Positions 47,475-60,589 of a DNA stretch of 64,000 nucleotides are shown piece after piece; the stretch's first letter is position 1, and each line of letters starts with the position of its first letter. Where the stretch lies: NCBI GenBank assembly GCA_018857735.1, contig JABMCL010003811.1, forward strand, positions 62,001 to 126,000. Direction: 5' to 3'. The notes below the pieces were generated by a model that made no database searches, was not told the DNA's origin, and was given only the letters and a program-made list of their open reading frames with translations. Source of the stretch: Alviniconcha marisindica (Eukaryota > Mollusca > Gastropoda > Provannidae). Made by a program: the position numbers and the translations under genes.

Positions 47475-49425
47475 GTAAGTTACTGTACAAACAACAAATG
47501 GTTTAAAAGGAAACCTCAAACTTCAAACTCAGTCAAAAAATGTTGGGTTTTGTTTTTTTGTGATTAGAGTTAGGCCATCCATCCAACCATCCATGTCAGA
47601 GATCTTGTTGGGTTTGTTGTCTTTTTGACACTGAAAGTAAAGTAAAATGTGTATTTTAGCAGCTAGTCTATAGCTGATAGTTTTTTGTTTCATTGATCTT
47701 TTTCAAAACAATTTGTTGTCAAAACAGAGTGAAACAGCAACTGTGGAAATTGAGAGGCTGTTGTGGACACCCGTGTGACAGCTTAATGCTGTATGTTGGC
47801 TAACAAAGATAATAAAATCATTTAATGTGATGGAATCGTTTGATTTCACTTCCATCTCGATAATCTAAGTGAGGACATTATGCCATGTCTCAAGAAAGGT
47901 CCATAGACACTTCACATTTTGGTGACATTGTGCACATGTTCATTTCTGTAGAGCCCCAGTTGGCAGGATCTTGCAAAGAGAAAATCTTTCTCCTCGGTCA
48001 TGCAGTGAATTGCCAGGTAACTTCAATGACAGAGACAGAGACATACTAGTAACATTCATAGTTATGCAGCTTTAACTCAGTGGAGGTGCAAGGAAATGGT
48101 TGTCATTTTGTTAGGGTGCTCCATTTAAAGTGTTTTTAGATAAATTTACAACACGCATGTATGTGTGCCTGCATGTGCGTGCACATGCATGCACACACGC
48201 ACACACACAAAATAGAATAGTTTTATAAACCAGTTCATTTTCAGAAAGGCAAGATTGTATGGTTGGATAATTTAACAGCAAGAAGTCCAGGTCTTATACC
48301 CTACTCCGTCACCACAGCAATGAAGTATCCAATCTAGAGCAAAATGACCAAAGGTTTTTCATTGTTTGCTGAAAATCTGCAACTTTTTTTCCAGACAGGA
48401 GTTCTTTTGCAAAATTCACATTTGTGCAGCTGATACATGTTAACAGGTCCTCAAAAAAGTTGGAAAAAACATTCTCTGGTGTAGTGCAGCTATCTAATTA
48501 AAACTCTAAAATTAATGAGGATGATGGCATAGGCTAACACCTTACTGTCAGTGTCATGATACATGATATCATATGATATATAATACGATATGTGGCAGAT
48601 TAAGTGCTTATGCTGAATCATTTAATCTGGTCATTGCAAGCCTAGCACTATGCTTACTACACTTTTCACAATGAAGTGACTGTGTGGGTGGGGAAGTCTT
48701 CATCACTAACATCAGTCATTGTCATACCACTTCATACTGCTAGACTGTTGATACGCAGTACCAGCAATAGGAACAAATCTGGTACCAACCCTCACTCAGC
48801 TGGTACAGTCAATATTACCTAGGCCTAATAATTTGCCAGGACCCTCCCCCCAACAGAGGTCATGCTTCTTCATCTTTTTAAAATAATTTTTTTGTTCACC
48901 ACTCTAGTCTCCACCCTGGCACAATGCACCGGGCCAAATTTTAGAAAATCAAACACCCTGAGGCATTTTGCGGTAGAAGCTGTCAGAGAACATTTTCTAA
49001 AGGAATTGGGTATGCTGAATCCATTTCTGGGGTCTGCCAAAGTAAAATAAATAAAAAATGCTTACTTTGTCTGGTATCCTAAGATATTCAACATGTCCCA
49101 ACAAAATACTGTAAAAAATACTATCAGCACAGTGTTCTGATATTCACTAGACTTTCACAACACTTGCCATACCTTTTTGTTTTTTTTATAGCATTTTCGA
49201 AATATGTGAAGCTTTGTTTTAGACCTCGTTCAGGTTTTGTAAAAATGCAGGGGTGTGGGGTGTGGTGGGGGATATACTGGAATTGCTGTGTCCTTGTGTC
49301 GTCTCTGCGTGTAACTGTCTTCTGGGCTTTGTCCAGAAGATATCCTTTGAACAGCTCAACCTTTTGTATCCAAACCTGATATGGCAGTGCATAGTCGTGA
49401 GCTAGTGTGTCATGCAAAAGAATTG
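47475..49425. other. Intron sequence
   Basis: No element recognised. The open frame at 48,862-49,050 (signal-peptide-like start MLLHLFKIIFLFTTLV…) has no known domain and no splice context. Confidence 0.4.
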
Positions 49426-49429
49426 GGAC

Positions 49430-50245
49430 CTATCTTCAAGGTCAAGGTCACAGTAAGGGCTTATATAATCACAGTATGACTGTTTATACTGTATCTTCTG
49501 AACTGATGTTTTTTGTTTTTTGCAACCAAACTTAGTTTGTTGGTAGACCATCATAAGCCAAAACATATTTCGTAACTATGCTGTTGTTGTGTAAAAGGTC
49601 AAGGTCACAGTAATGGTTCAAAATTAAATTTAATATTTGTCTGGATTGTACCTTCTGAACCACTGAAACTGTAGTAACTGAACTTGGTACTGTAATACTA
49701 CATCATGAACTGCAGTCACCCAATGTCTTATGGAGTGTGTGCTTTGCTAAGGTCAAAGTCAAGCTTACAGCAAGGTTCAAAATGTCATTGACTGTTTACC
49801 CAGATATCTTCTGAATGATTTAACCTTTCGTAGCCAAAACTTAGTATGGAAATGCATCATTATGAGCCAGAGTGTCATGTGAAAAATGCTTTGCTATCTT
49901 CAAGGTCACAGTGTGGGGTCATATTATCGTTTCTGCTATGTCTTCAGCACTGGTGATCCCTTTGCAATCAAACTCAGAGTGTCATGTGAAAAATGCTTTG
50001 CTATCTTCAAGGTCAAGGTCACAGTGTGGGTCACAGTGTGGGGTCATATTATCATTTCTGCTATGTCTTCAGTGCTGGTGTTCCCATTGCAATCAAACTC
50101 AGTTTGATGGAACACCATCATAAACCAGACTGCCTTGTGAAAAGACCACAGAGTGCTTTGTTCAAGGTCAAGTTCATAATGTCGGTTCAACAAATCACTG
50201 AATATTTGTCAGTCCTATACTGATCTTTGCAACCAAAATAGGATG
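49430..50245 (+). repeat. Satellite array 2, ~155-bp unit with AGGTCA motifs
   Basis: The same unit as at 14.1-14.9 kb. caaggtcaaggtcacag-like motifs lie near 49,437, 49,594, 49,749, 49,901, 50,008 and 50,163 (spacings 157, 155, 152, 107, 155). Shared phrases include 'gcaaccaaacttagttt', 'gtagaccatcataagcc' and 'gtgtcatgtgaaaaatgctttgct'. The orientation is the same as array 1. Confidence 0.87.
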
Positions 50246-50429
50246 CTGATGTACTAATATTAATAACAAGACCTAGGGCAAACAAACTGGACATGTAGAC
50301 AGTAACAATGATTTACAGTATCTAGGCACACAATGGGTGGTACTTCACCATGCAAGGCTACAAACTGTGTTGACATCCAATTCTGTTGTTGTTGTTTTGG
50401 TTTTGCTATCATGCCGATGTATGTGAGTG

Positions 50430-51490
50430 AAATACACTGGTGCCCTAAAGAGGTCAAAGCTACAATTAAGTTGGAAACTCTGTGGTAAAATGTGTGATGG
50501 AGACCAAAGTCAGAAAGTGCTCAATGGAACAGGAAAAAAGGTTGTAGTATTGTTCGTTTTGCCATTGAGATGCCTAGGCTCAGCATGCAGCAATGTTTGG
50601 AGATTTGGCTGACAGTTTTATCAGATCTCTCCTGCAAGCTGGATGTGCTTTCAAGTGCATCGACATTGACAGATATTATGAAACCTCTATCAAAAGTGAA
50701 ACCAGGAAGAGATGACACCAGTTGACAAAGCGATTTTAGGTGGTGGTGGTTTCAGCAGTGCCACTCAGACTGAGTCTCCCAACCCAGATACAGACACTAG
50801 TCACTTGGAGGAGGCAGATACGAAGGTGTTCCTCCAGTGAATAACCAAGCGTCCAGCATTTTTGTTGTTTCACAAGACACTAGATGTCACTGTGTTACTG
50901 CTGGTACATTTTGACAAAATGAAATGTCCAAAAATCTGGATTAAAAGATAGCACATCCCTCTTCACACCACTGTGGGTCATTCAGATGTAGAAAGGGATC
51001 AGCTTCAGAAACTGTGGGCTGGATATCATGCCTGCACTGGGTGTGATTCAACTCCTTGGCAGAGAATCTTGCTGGAATGTTTTTCAGCAGTACTTGACAC
51101 TGTCAACTTGGCCTAGTCAGTCATGAGTCGCAGAGCCCATAATTTATGCCAGAAATTCTGCCCCTGACAAATGATGCACTCTTTTTTTTCTCACATCAAA
51201 TGGGCCAACTGTCAGGCAGCAGTTTGGCAGCAATGTCATCTGCAGCACCCACAACCTCCTCCACCTGAGACCATGGGATGGAGGCTTGAAGACAGTGTCT
51301 TTGTATCAGTTCTTAAATTTCTTCATTCAAGTCCTGATGCATGTGCTGACCCCATTTTCCATGCTTGCACAAAGAAAAGTACAAGAAGTAGTTGCAAATG
51401 CAGAATGGCTTGTCTACCATGCTCAGAAACATGCAAATGCCATGACACTGGCTATAATATCTTTTACAACAGTTGAAGAATGATGAAATG
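50430..51490 (+). pseudogene. Mobile-looking protein family of unknown function, copy C (C-terminal part)
   Basis: Plus-strand blocks: IRSLLQAGCAFKCIDIDRYY near 50,622; LPxTNDALFF-HIKWANCQ near 51,170-51,200; AAVWQQCHLQHPQPPPPET with MGWRLEDSVFV near 51,215-51,300; and the cysteine tail HACTKKSTRSSCKCRMACLP, CSETCKCHDTGYN near 51,360-51,460. The tail pattern C-K-C-x5-6-C-x2-C-x-C matches copies A and B. The copy is broken by stops. Confidence 0.6.
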
Positions 51491-51704
51491 ATGAAGCCAC
51501 TGACGATATCTATTAACCTGCCCACTTCTACCCCAAAATGCCGACCTCTTCATATTTAAGCCCATTTTTACACATTTGACCTAGTCTTACAACATGATCT
51601 GCAAAACGAAGGTCATGCTGAGATGCCAGACTTTCCAGTGTGAACATCATCTTCCTGCCTGTGCCATGGAAAATCTGTCATCCAAGCGTTGATGTACTCC
51701 TTTA

Positions 51705-51957
51705 TCAAATCAAATCAAATAAATCTTTATTATTCATCAATATACAAAGCATAAAAATTAAAATGTTCCTTTGACACATGGGCTTAAGAACGTACATTTA
51801 AAATAACGATAAATATAAAATAAATGTGTAAAAATCTCACTCTCACATTCTCCCCCACTCGCCTGCCCTGGCTTCTTCCACTGACATACACCCGCAAACA
51901 CATGAGTAATGTTCAGAACACGCTTGCATCCATGCTCATTCGCACACACACACACAT

Positions 51958-51995
<38 letters not shown>

Positions 51996-53385
51996 CGCAT
52001 GCACATGTGCACACACACGCATGCACGGACACACGCGCAAACACACACACACATACACACATGCTTCATCACTTGAAACATATTAAAATTCTGAAATTCT
52101 GCATTTAAAACTGAAACAGCAGTGGGTATAAAATGTTACTTATAAACATTCTTTTTTGCCAGTGGCACTTTTAGTTGCTGACTAGCCGTGCCAGCCGAGT
52201 TCTGTTTTTAACTGACAGATTTCTATACCAGGTTACTATGTTGAAAGAGAGAATGCTCTTAACAAGACAGTGATACACAGATTCAAGGACATGGCTGCCA
52301 ACTCTGAAACTCCAGAGCTTCCTCAACAAGTACAAGCGCTGCTGTGCTTTCTTGTACACGTAGACTACGTTATCATTAAAACTGAGTTTTGAGTCAACAA
52401 CTTTACCCAGGTACTTTAGACACTACTTCCATGGACTGTTGATCAGTTGTTACTGGAAATAATGGTTCTTTTTCTTTCATTTTTGAAATATTTAGATCCA
52501 AAAAACGTTCCTTGAACTATGAGTTTAGAAGATCTAGCTGAAGAAAGTTCATGGTTTCTGTGGACGTTAAGCACCATGTTTACTTACTGAAGAAAGTATT
52601 CTGCAAGACTGTTTTCGTCCTGGAGACATGCAACCAAGGCCATGTCGTCAGCAAACTTCATGAGAGTTAGCAAGGCATTGGTAGATACTACTTCATTAGT
52701 GTATACAGAAAACAAGATAGGCGAGAGAACACACCCCTGTGGAGCACCAGTATTCACAATCAGCTCATTAGATCTTGTTCCACTGAGGCTGACTCTCTGC
52801 AGCCGATCGCACAGGAACTGTTTAATCCAGAGGACAATGGTGTGGTTAGCACCTAGATCCAAAAGCCTTTTAATAAGAAAATGGGGCTGATGAGAAATCC
52901 ATAAACATCACACATACAAATGATCCAGACTTATCAAGATGGCTTGCAATTAGATTTATGAGAATCAGACATACATCTTCAACACCCCTTCTGACCTTGT
53001 GGGCAAACTGTAAAGGGTCCATGCGATCGGCCACAGACGCAACCGACTGGTTACACACTATCCTCTCCATACACTTCGCCAGAATAGATATCAAAGCCAC
53101 AGGCCTGAAAACATTCATCTGTTTTACATTGGGTTTCTTTGGAACTGGTATTATGATTGAGCTCTTCCACACGCATGGAACAGACATGCTATCCAGGAAC
53201 AACTGAAACAGATGGGCACACCTTGAGTACTCTACCTTTAAGGCCATCCAGACCTGGGACCTAAGAGGGGTTAAGTCTAGAAAATAGAATGGTTTTCTTA
53301 GCCATTTTAAATGTTTCTTCTTTTGAAGCAGATGATAATTATTACAGATGATTTGGTTGATGGTAGGCAAGAAAAAAAGTGACTG
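51705..53385 (-). pseudogene. Rex1/Babar-like non-LTR retrotransposon, 3' half
   Basis: Minus-strand blocks: MSVPCVWKSSIIIPVPKK with FRPVALISILAKCMERIV near 53,190-53,080; VCVMFMDFSSA near 52,900; a second frame at 52,862-52,584 with IVLWIKQFLCDRLQRV, NTGAPQGCVLSPILFSVYTN and the catalytic FADD in LMKFADDMALVA; then YKKAQQRLYLLRKLWSF and SFNIVTWYRNLSVKN near 52,300. The 3' end is marked by aataaagatttatttgattt and a TTGAT repeat near 51,705-51,730. CA repeats at 51,945-52,060 lie in the 3' UTR. Confidence 0.82.
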
Positions 53386-54328
53386 TATGCTGCTTTGGGA
53401 AAATCATATAGCTAAGCAGATTTATCCAAACAGAAATGGAATGGTCTGGTATCTTGCAGTCAGCACTCATACTTTGGGACTTCTCCATTCAAGGTGTGGG
53501 GTGGGGGTGGGGGGGTGGTGGTGGTTGCTGGCAGTGAAAGTTTGTATCTGTATGTTAATTAGTTTTTGCTTCTACCATGTGACGTGTATGGCATCTGGTG
53601 TGACAGTGAGCATTCATTGTTTTGCTTGCTGATCAACACTGGAAGCAATCTTGTTTAGTTGGAGCTTCCACTTGCATCTAGGCCCAGGGTTCAGAGTATC
53701 GCTAGCAAGTTGCACAAAGCACTCAGTTTCAGCTGGTACATGGTACCAGTCACTTTATTTTTTGCCGATACAAGGGAACATTTACAGTAAAAACCAGCAT
53801 ATATCACACTAGCAGAGGCTCTGCACTTGCGTGACTGCCTCTGTCTTCACTAAAATCATCTCTATAGGCCACAGATTCAAGGAAAATGGTGCCAGAAAGC
53901 AAGTCTTGGAGTGTGTATAAAACCCAACTGTTGAAAATATGTAGCACACATAATAATAAAACCCATCTCAATAGAGAACTTATATTACCCCCCACACTGC
54001 TGTCAAGGTCACCTGGACAATGCCATTTTGATGGGAATGATGTACCACAAAATCATGTGATAAAACATTTTGAATGCAAGTTGTCTGAGCATTAAAGTAC
54101 TTTTGTTATTATTATGTGTGTGGTTCCCCCCTCCCCAGCATCCTTATAATAACAACTGTAAAGAATTATGTGAAAGGTTATGTTGATGTAACTGGAGTGG
54201 GGTTAATTATCAAGTAACAACATGCTTTGAATGCTTTGGCACTCATGCTTCTTGTAAAACAAGTATACTGCTATAGATATGATAATTATACTATATATAT
54301 AAAAAGTTATATTTGTCATTTTCTGCAG
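53386..54328. other. Intron sequence
   Basis: G-rich GGTGG repeat near 53,495-53,525; otherwise nothing recognised. Confidence 0.45.
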
Positions 54329-54402
54329 CTGGCATGATCAACGACAGTGACAGTCCTGAACTGCAGGCAGCAATAAAGCTGATTCAAGCTGCTGTCAAAG
54401 AG
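54329..54402 (+). CDS. ULK3: ULK3 exon: start of second MIT domain
   Basis: Encodes AGMINDSDSPELQAAIKL, then IQAAVKE. This is helix 1 of the second MIT domain (compare LLAALEVASAAMAKEE in human). The acceptor is ttctgcag and the donor gtacat. The exon starts in phase 1 and ends in phase 0. Confidence 0.9.
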
Positions 54403-57400
54403 GTACATTCAATGTGTGCAATGAAAGTTTTGTGGCTTCTTTTCCCATTATCAAGTCTGGTCTTTTTAACTCTTTTAGTGAGGCATGTACAAAAGGGACT
54501 ATTTTTGGCAGTTTGTTCATTGTAATATCCATTGAGATCCCTTTCACAGAGGTCTGTGCAATGGGCAATGAAAGTTTTGGGGATTCTTGCTGTTGTCAAA
54601 ATCTGTTCATACTGTTACTAAAAATATAAGAGCCATGGCCGGATAATATTGAGTTTCACAGTGCCAAACCTTAATAAGCTCTGAACACTTTGCAAAGAAC
54701 ATGACTTATGGAGGAGGATACACAAATCATGCAAAGCATGTGCATGTATATGAGCCAGTGACAAAAGGTCATGCAAAAAATGGGACAGTGCACTCAAAAT
54801 TTTAAAGGACTGGCCCATGCAGATTTAACTAAAAAACATTTTTTTGCGTGCATTTTTATTGTTTTATGTACAATTTTTCTGTAGCATTAATTTCTGCTTT
54901 GGCCCTTTTGAAATACGTCAATTTAGGAGTTGTAGTAGTATAAAAATAGATTGGGGATCTCCCCACTTGTTCATAGTTCAGGAGCTGTGTGAGAGTTGAG
55001 GTGGCCGTCCTGGGCTGTCCTTCCTAACGAGCCTTCTGGTTTCTGTGGATGTAAAGCTATATTGAACGATGCTTCGGCGTTGGTCACAGCTTGTCCCTAA
55101 TATGTCAACTGACATCTGAGGACATTAAGCATCACTTCATCATCATCGTCCCCACGGGTGCAGCTAATTAGGAATGCATATTACATCATTACATTTTGTT
55201 GTTTTACACACATTTTTGTAGACTGCCTACAAACAGTTCACAATGGCATTGTTTCAGGCACCTAATCTGCTCAGGCCTAACAATTTGTCATGGCAACTTA
55301 ACTGATGATTTTGTGAATAATTTTATATCTTTCTTTGAATAAATCTCCTAATTGTGCAATGTGTACTTCACTATAGTGGATGAGACTTGTAACTGCCGTT
55401 TGCTAATAATGCTCGGCAATGGACCAAGGTGCAAGGAATTTGGTGACATTTTTCTCAGTCAATGCTGCTACAGGAAATATATATTTCAGACATCAATAAT
55501 AATCATGAAAAGGAAGAAAAAAACTACCAGCTGGTGGCACACCAGAAACACACACATTACGCATACAGGTAGCAGTAGAATATTTAAGCGTATGGTTCTG
55601 GTAGACTACTCCTATCAGTCAAAAAAGAAGTATGAGGAACCTTTTCTTTTACTTGTCCTGTCACAGCTTTGCTAGTTTCCTATCGCAGACGTCTAGCCTT
55701 ATGCACAGCTCTCTCCACCTCTCCACCTGGTCACCCAGGTTTACCAGTCACGACCTATGTCTACGTTGTCAGTCTCTTGCCAGTCGAGCTAAACGTTATT
55801 TTTTATTTTGGTCCTCCAAAGATACGTAAATTATATCTCAGCTTTGATTGCATAATCTTCAAAAAATGGAAAAATTATATGAAGATATAAACACCACTGT
55901 TTCATTCTCAGTTCTTCATTGCTTTCATTCAATGGGCTCCATACATGAAATGGGCACATGAAAGAATGTATTTATTATCTATTAACACAAAAGAAGGTGG
56001 CACACAAAACAAAACACATGTCCTATCCCATGTTCTCTTGTGTACATATTCCTAGTCATTCTTTTTAGTTTTGTCATTCTTACCATCAGTAACTACTTCT
56101 AGAGCCATTGTTTCCTTTGATTCTTCCTTCTCCTTTCTATCATCTTGTGTGAAATTATTGATACAGTAATGATGTCAATGATTTTACCATCATTGATCCA
56201 AACACATAGGGTGGCATGGGGGAAATTTGTCCACTCGGTTGGGGGAACTTCAGCCACCCAAACATCTTGTGAACTGCCCTCAATGATATGCATCAACCCC
56301 TACAATTGAACTTTTCCAAACTGTAACATCAGCTTCATAATGGATCAGTCCACAAACAAAACAACAACTGAGAGTGATTGTTGCAAATAGCATATAACAT
56401 CCTACTTTGGGAGCCTTGCTCTTCACTTGGCAACAAAACCATAGTGTGAGTTGTATGAAAAGTAAGGACTGACATACTGCTGGCAGATCGTGTTTATTTT
56501 GAAGTTCAGTGTTTGCCCACTTAAAAATCCTTCTAGTTTTTGTCATTTTGATGACATCATTTTAAATCTATGTATACATTCTTAACATTTTTTTTACACC
56601 ACCTTCTTCTTGTCTGTCTTCTTCTTTGCTTCCTTCTTCTTTTATTATTATCTATCTATCTTCTTGCATTATGAAGACAGTTTTATGTTGAAAGCACTTG
56701 TGTTTCATTGTTTCCTTGTGTTTCGTCATATAGGACTATAATAGGTGAATACATTTCCCTAGATCTGTTCTTTCAGCTTTGTCAACCTCTAGACATCATT
56801 TCATTGTTTGTCTTGGCAATTTCAAACACTGTCAATTTATTTCTGAGTTTTTTGTGCTGCTCACCATGAAAACATTAGGAAAATGAAACTATTTCACACA
56901 GACTGACCAGATTTAAAAAAAATAAACATTGACAAAAATAATTTATATGTGACATGTACACAAAACTGAGAAATTCTGGTATCCTATCAATGATGTCATA
57001 CTGAAATGTGGGAAAGAGCTTGTGAAAACAGTGTTAATAACACTGTTTGGGAAAGTCCTCTCCTAAAATCGTTATAAAATCGACACGTTCAATCACAAAA
57101 CTTTTAACGCTGATTATGTTCGTTTAACCTCCTCTAAGCACATGAGAAGTTTAGCTGCCAAAGGAGAGTTCCTTTAAGTGATGATTGTGTGAAATATATA
57201 TATATATTTATTTTTTAAATAAATCTCCTAAACGTGCATGCGAATAATTTTATATCTTTCTGTGAATAAATCTCCTAATTGTGCAGTGCGTACCTCACTA
57301 TAGTGGATGAGACAGGTAGCTGCCATTTACTAGCCCTCACCAGTACAGTCCCTAGTCATCACTGACTCTACTTGCTTCTTCTTCTTCTTCTTTGGTTTAG

Positions 57401-58280
57401 GCAGCCACCATCCAGTCCTCAGAGATTATGCTGCACCTTTGCCTGTTTTGCATGTACTCTCTCCTGATCATGTTCATTTAACCTCCTCTAAGCACATGAG
57501 AAGTTTAGCCTCTGAATGAGAGTTCCCTTAATGAAAGGATAAATAATTACTTACAAAACAATGACATAGAAAAGATGACTGAGATCAAATCTTTAAGTGA
57601 ACATGACGTTTTCCCAGCTGCCCTACAGAAAATCAGTTGTGATAAAAAGGTCGGTTGTGATGATTGGACATGAAAACAACAGAGTATTGTTGTTGTTTTT
57701 ACCTTTTTGTTTACAATTCTAGCTGTATTTTGAAGAATTAAGATTTTTTTAAACTTTAATCACCAATTATTGATAATTTGAAATGTTGGCTTGTGCTCTC
57801 TGCAATGATCAAAAGAAATGGAGTGGTTAATAACAATGTATAAGTGGACATGACAAATCACAACTGACTGGGAAAAGTTTCAGATCAAATAATCTGAAAA
57901 GTTTAGGGGCAATTTTTTCAGTTGTGAGTGGAAAATGTAATCAAATATATTCTCTTGTTTCCTCATTATGTAAGATATGTGATAATGATGTAGTTGGCAT
58001 CAGTGGACAGGTGTGTAAATGTCCCATTTGGACCTTGCCAAATTTCAAAGATTTTGCACAGAAGAATCCATTTTTACCCATCAGTATGGTGCTTATATAT
58101 ACACTCTTTATTCTGTTGTATGTATCTCTTTAGAAAACAAACAATCCAACAAAGCAAACATCAAACATATTGAGGATGTACATGTTAGTTTATTATAAAT
58201 TTAATACTTGTAGTCCGCTGTATCACCACCTTTTGTCACAGTCTCATATGCATGTACTTGAAAATGAACACACACACACA

Positions 58281-58331
<51 letters not shown>

Positions 58332-58774
58332 AAACAGGAATGTCCAAGACAAACTATTTGGGTTTGGAGAGGTGTATGTTTTGACAGGTGATTTGAATGT
58401 ATGATATTTGCATTTTTGGTGTGGAGTATTTGTGAAATCCAGGAAAAAGGGCCTAGAGGCTTGCACTTTAATGTTGCAATTTGTTTGATGACCTATCAAA
58501 GTGGTTATTCTTTTGTATTGAAGCATATTGTGTACTTGTGTGATCACACTAGGTTTGCATCCTTTACACTGCTAGGTGTGCCCGTGCAGCACTTATATTA
58601 GCTGCTGGGAGCTGGAATTCTGCGGTATGTTCTATCTAGCTTACTGCCATTCTAAACTGGAAGCATGTTATCCAACCAGGCTCAGACTACTAAATGTGCT
58701 GAGGCTTAGTTTAGGTCTTCCTAGCTTCCTTTGTCATGATTAGTGTGTTCTATGATGCTATTTTAATGTTTCAG
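54403..58774. repeat. Intron with dispersed local repeats and a CA tract
   Basis: A ~100-bp block (gaataattttatatctttc…cactatagtggatgagac) occurs at about 55,314-55,410 and 57,241-57,330. Another (tttaacctcctctaagcacatgagaagttta) lies at about 57,123 and 57,478. A CA microsatellite lies at 58,268-58,331. No genes are evident in this intron. Confidence 0.75.
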
Positions 58775-58850
58775 GAGATCAAAGAGGACTATTCAAAGTC
58801 CTTGACTCACTATGAAATGGCTCTTGGGGCAATAATTAAGCTGCTGCCAA
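58775..58850 (+). CDS. ULK3: ULK3 exon: second MIT domain, helix 2
   Basis: Encodes EIKEDYSKSLTHYEMALGAI, then IKLLP. This is MIT helix 2, with Y-x-x-x-L-x-x-Y-x-x-A-L in register. The acceptor is aatgtttcag and the donor gtaagt, ending in phase 1. The last helix (human LMARAEYLKEQV) is not found up to the window end, so at least one more exon lies to the right. Confidence 0.93.
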
Positions 58851-60246
58851 GTAAGTCATTTCAGTCCATGATTGTTTGGAAGTATTACATTTTTTACCTG
58901 TTGTCTGTGAACACATTTTACCATAGAATGAAATTATGTGAGGATCGCCTTTCAGCAGCAGTTCTTAAGTTATTCAAAAGAACTTTCCCCTAATGGTGTG
59001 CAGTACAAAGTTAATCAAACATTTTGATATTATTTTTGTTACACAGTCGAATAGATTCAGCCTATTTCACATGATGGAATAGCTTCTCATCAGCTGATAT
59101 ATATGGAACAAAACTAGTTTTTCATAGTATTTTGCTGGCCCCAGTTTTTGGGGACATTGTTGCATAAGCAGGGATTCTACAAAGTTTTAATACCACATTT
59201 GTGGCTCTGAATCACTGTCATTATCTGATTGCACTAAGCGCTTCTGCATTGTTATAACACTTACACAACTGTGTGTGCTAGTGCCACTTTCATGACCCTG
59301 ACTTTGTTGCCTGTAGTTGCCATTTAATTTTGTGTGTTGTTTTTTGTTTTTGTTTTGCTTGGCCTTGCTGCATTTTATTGTCCATATAATTATTACTGAC
59401 AGTTTACTATAAAGCTCTCACAGTCTCCTTCAATTGACCAAGGGGGAAAAAGAAGGAAAAAAATCCCTGCAACAGTAAAATAAAACAATGTCGCTGTCTG
59501 CCTGTCATGATAATTAGCTACTTTGAGTTATTTAAAAGATCAATGTGAAAAGGTAAGTTGTGAATCGTGGCATTCAGATTTGGGAAGCAGCAGCATCTGC
59601 ATGGCCTGAACATATCATCACAAATTCAACATTAGTGGCAAATAACCAGACCAGGTAACCAGGTCATTAGGTTGTTACTGTGACTATAATTTTTTTCAGA
59701 TTTGGTCACAGTGATATCACTGTGGTGTGAACAGATATAACAGTAAAACACTGATTTGAGAAGAAAAGATTTGGGGAAAAACAAGTCACTGAGAAAAATA
59801 GAAAAATAGCCCTTTCATTTGTTTGCATGCCTTTTTGCAGTATGAACCACAAATTGTGTATGAGGAACTTCTAGTGTAATGGTGGCCTAGAACAACACAC
59901 ACAAGCCACAAGCCATGAGAGAATGCCCAAAGAAGCTGCAAGCAAGAGCCAAAGACCTGAGAAAAGATAGCCAAATTGTGCACATTGCAGACTAAGCTGC
60001 TCCACCCCTTTTACTCCTTTCTTGCATCTAGTTTCTGTCTACCAGCCCTTTCGCCTATATTTCTTTCCAAAAGCTCTATCCACGATACCTGTGTTTTCAG
60101 CTCCCTTCTTGCAGCTGATTTCTGTCTAACTGGTCGTTCTCCTGTATTTGTCTGCATCACAACTCTTCTTTATGTAGTACTTCTCACCCTCTGCAGTCAC
60201 CTTCAGACCCAGCATGTTTGCCATGTGCTGCATCCCATGTCAGGGT

Positions 60247-60283
<37 letters not shown>

Positions 60284-60585
60284 GATGGGATCCTGGTGGC
60301 TGAGGTCCCCTGGGGGGTCCAACACGCTTCTTCAGCCTGGACTTCTCCTAGATGGGTGGTTGAGTTGGCCCCACCCAATCAATCGGCTGATTGTGCTTTG
60401 CCCTAATTTTGATTAGAAGGCAGCGAGCGGTTCAGGGTCAATCAGGGGATAGAATTAAACTTTATGCTTTTTTATCACCTGAGTATATTGTGTTCTGAGC
60501 CCTAGTGCGCACTTGCTGGAGTACCGCTTGTGCGCATCCCCTTGTTGGACTTGATGGCAGGTCGGGACAAAACATAACGAATCAT
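58851..60585. other. Last visible intron, left part
   Basis: No ULK3 exon found. A 36-base G run at 60,247-60,282 is the main feature. Sequence from about 60,400 on may be the 5' UTR of the retrotransposon that follows. Confidence 0.5.
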
Positions 60586-60589
60586 TAAC

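Larger units (their letters stand above)
5789..58850 (+). other. ULK3: ULK3 orthologue gene, internal part (11 exons; both ends missing)
   Basis: Eleven exons on the + strand read as one protein that follows vertebrate ULK3 in order: a Ser/Thr kinase domain, then two MIT domains. ULK3 is known as a regulator of GLI factors, autophagy and the ESCRT-III abscission checkpoint, and its MIT domains bind ESCRT-III tails. Exon borders are 5789-5929, 11905-12025, 29900-30004, 30822-30965, 35103-35185, 35700-35855, 38405-38510, 44460-44500, 47363-47474, 54329-54402 and 58775-58850. Every junction has AG/GT, and the phases (0,1,1,1,0,0,1,0,1,0,1) chain without a stop. Visible kinase motifs are VAIK, HMDLKPQN, DFG, APE and [10 protein letters not shown]. 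The glycine-loop exon and the end of MIT2 are not seen in the window and presumably lie outside it. Confidence is high because order, spacing and motifs all agree. Confidence 0.95.

Noticed and set aside
48862..49050. Short secreted-protein-like frame (hydrophobic N-terminus)
   Set aside because: Only 62 codons, no family resemblance, inside an intron without exon borders.
60184..60416. Open frames with poly-Gly or poly-Pro
   Set aside because: They come from the 36-base G run, whose length is unlikely to be accurate.
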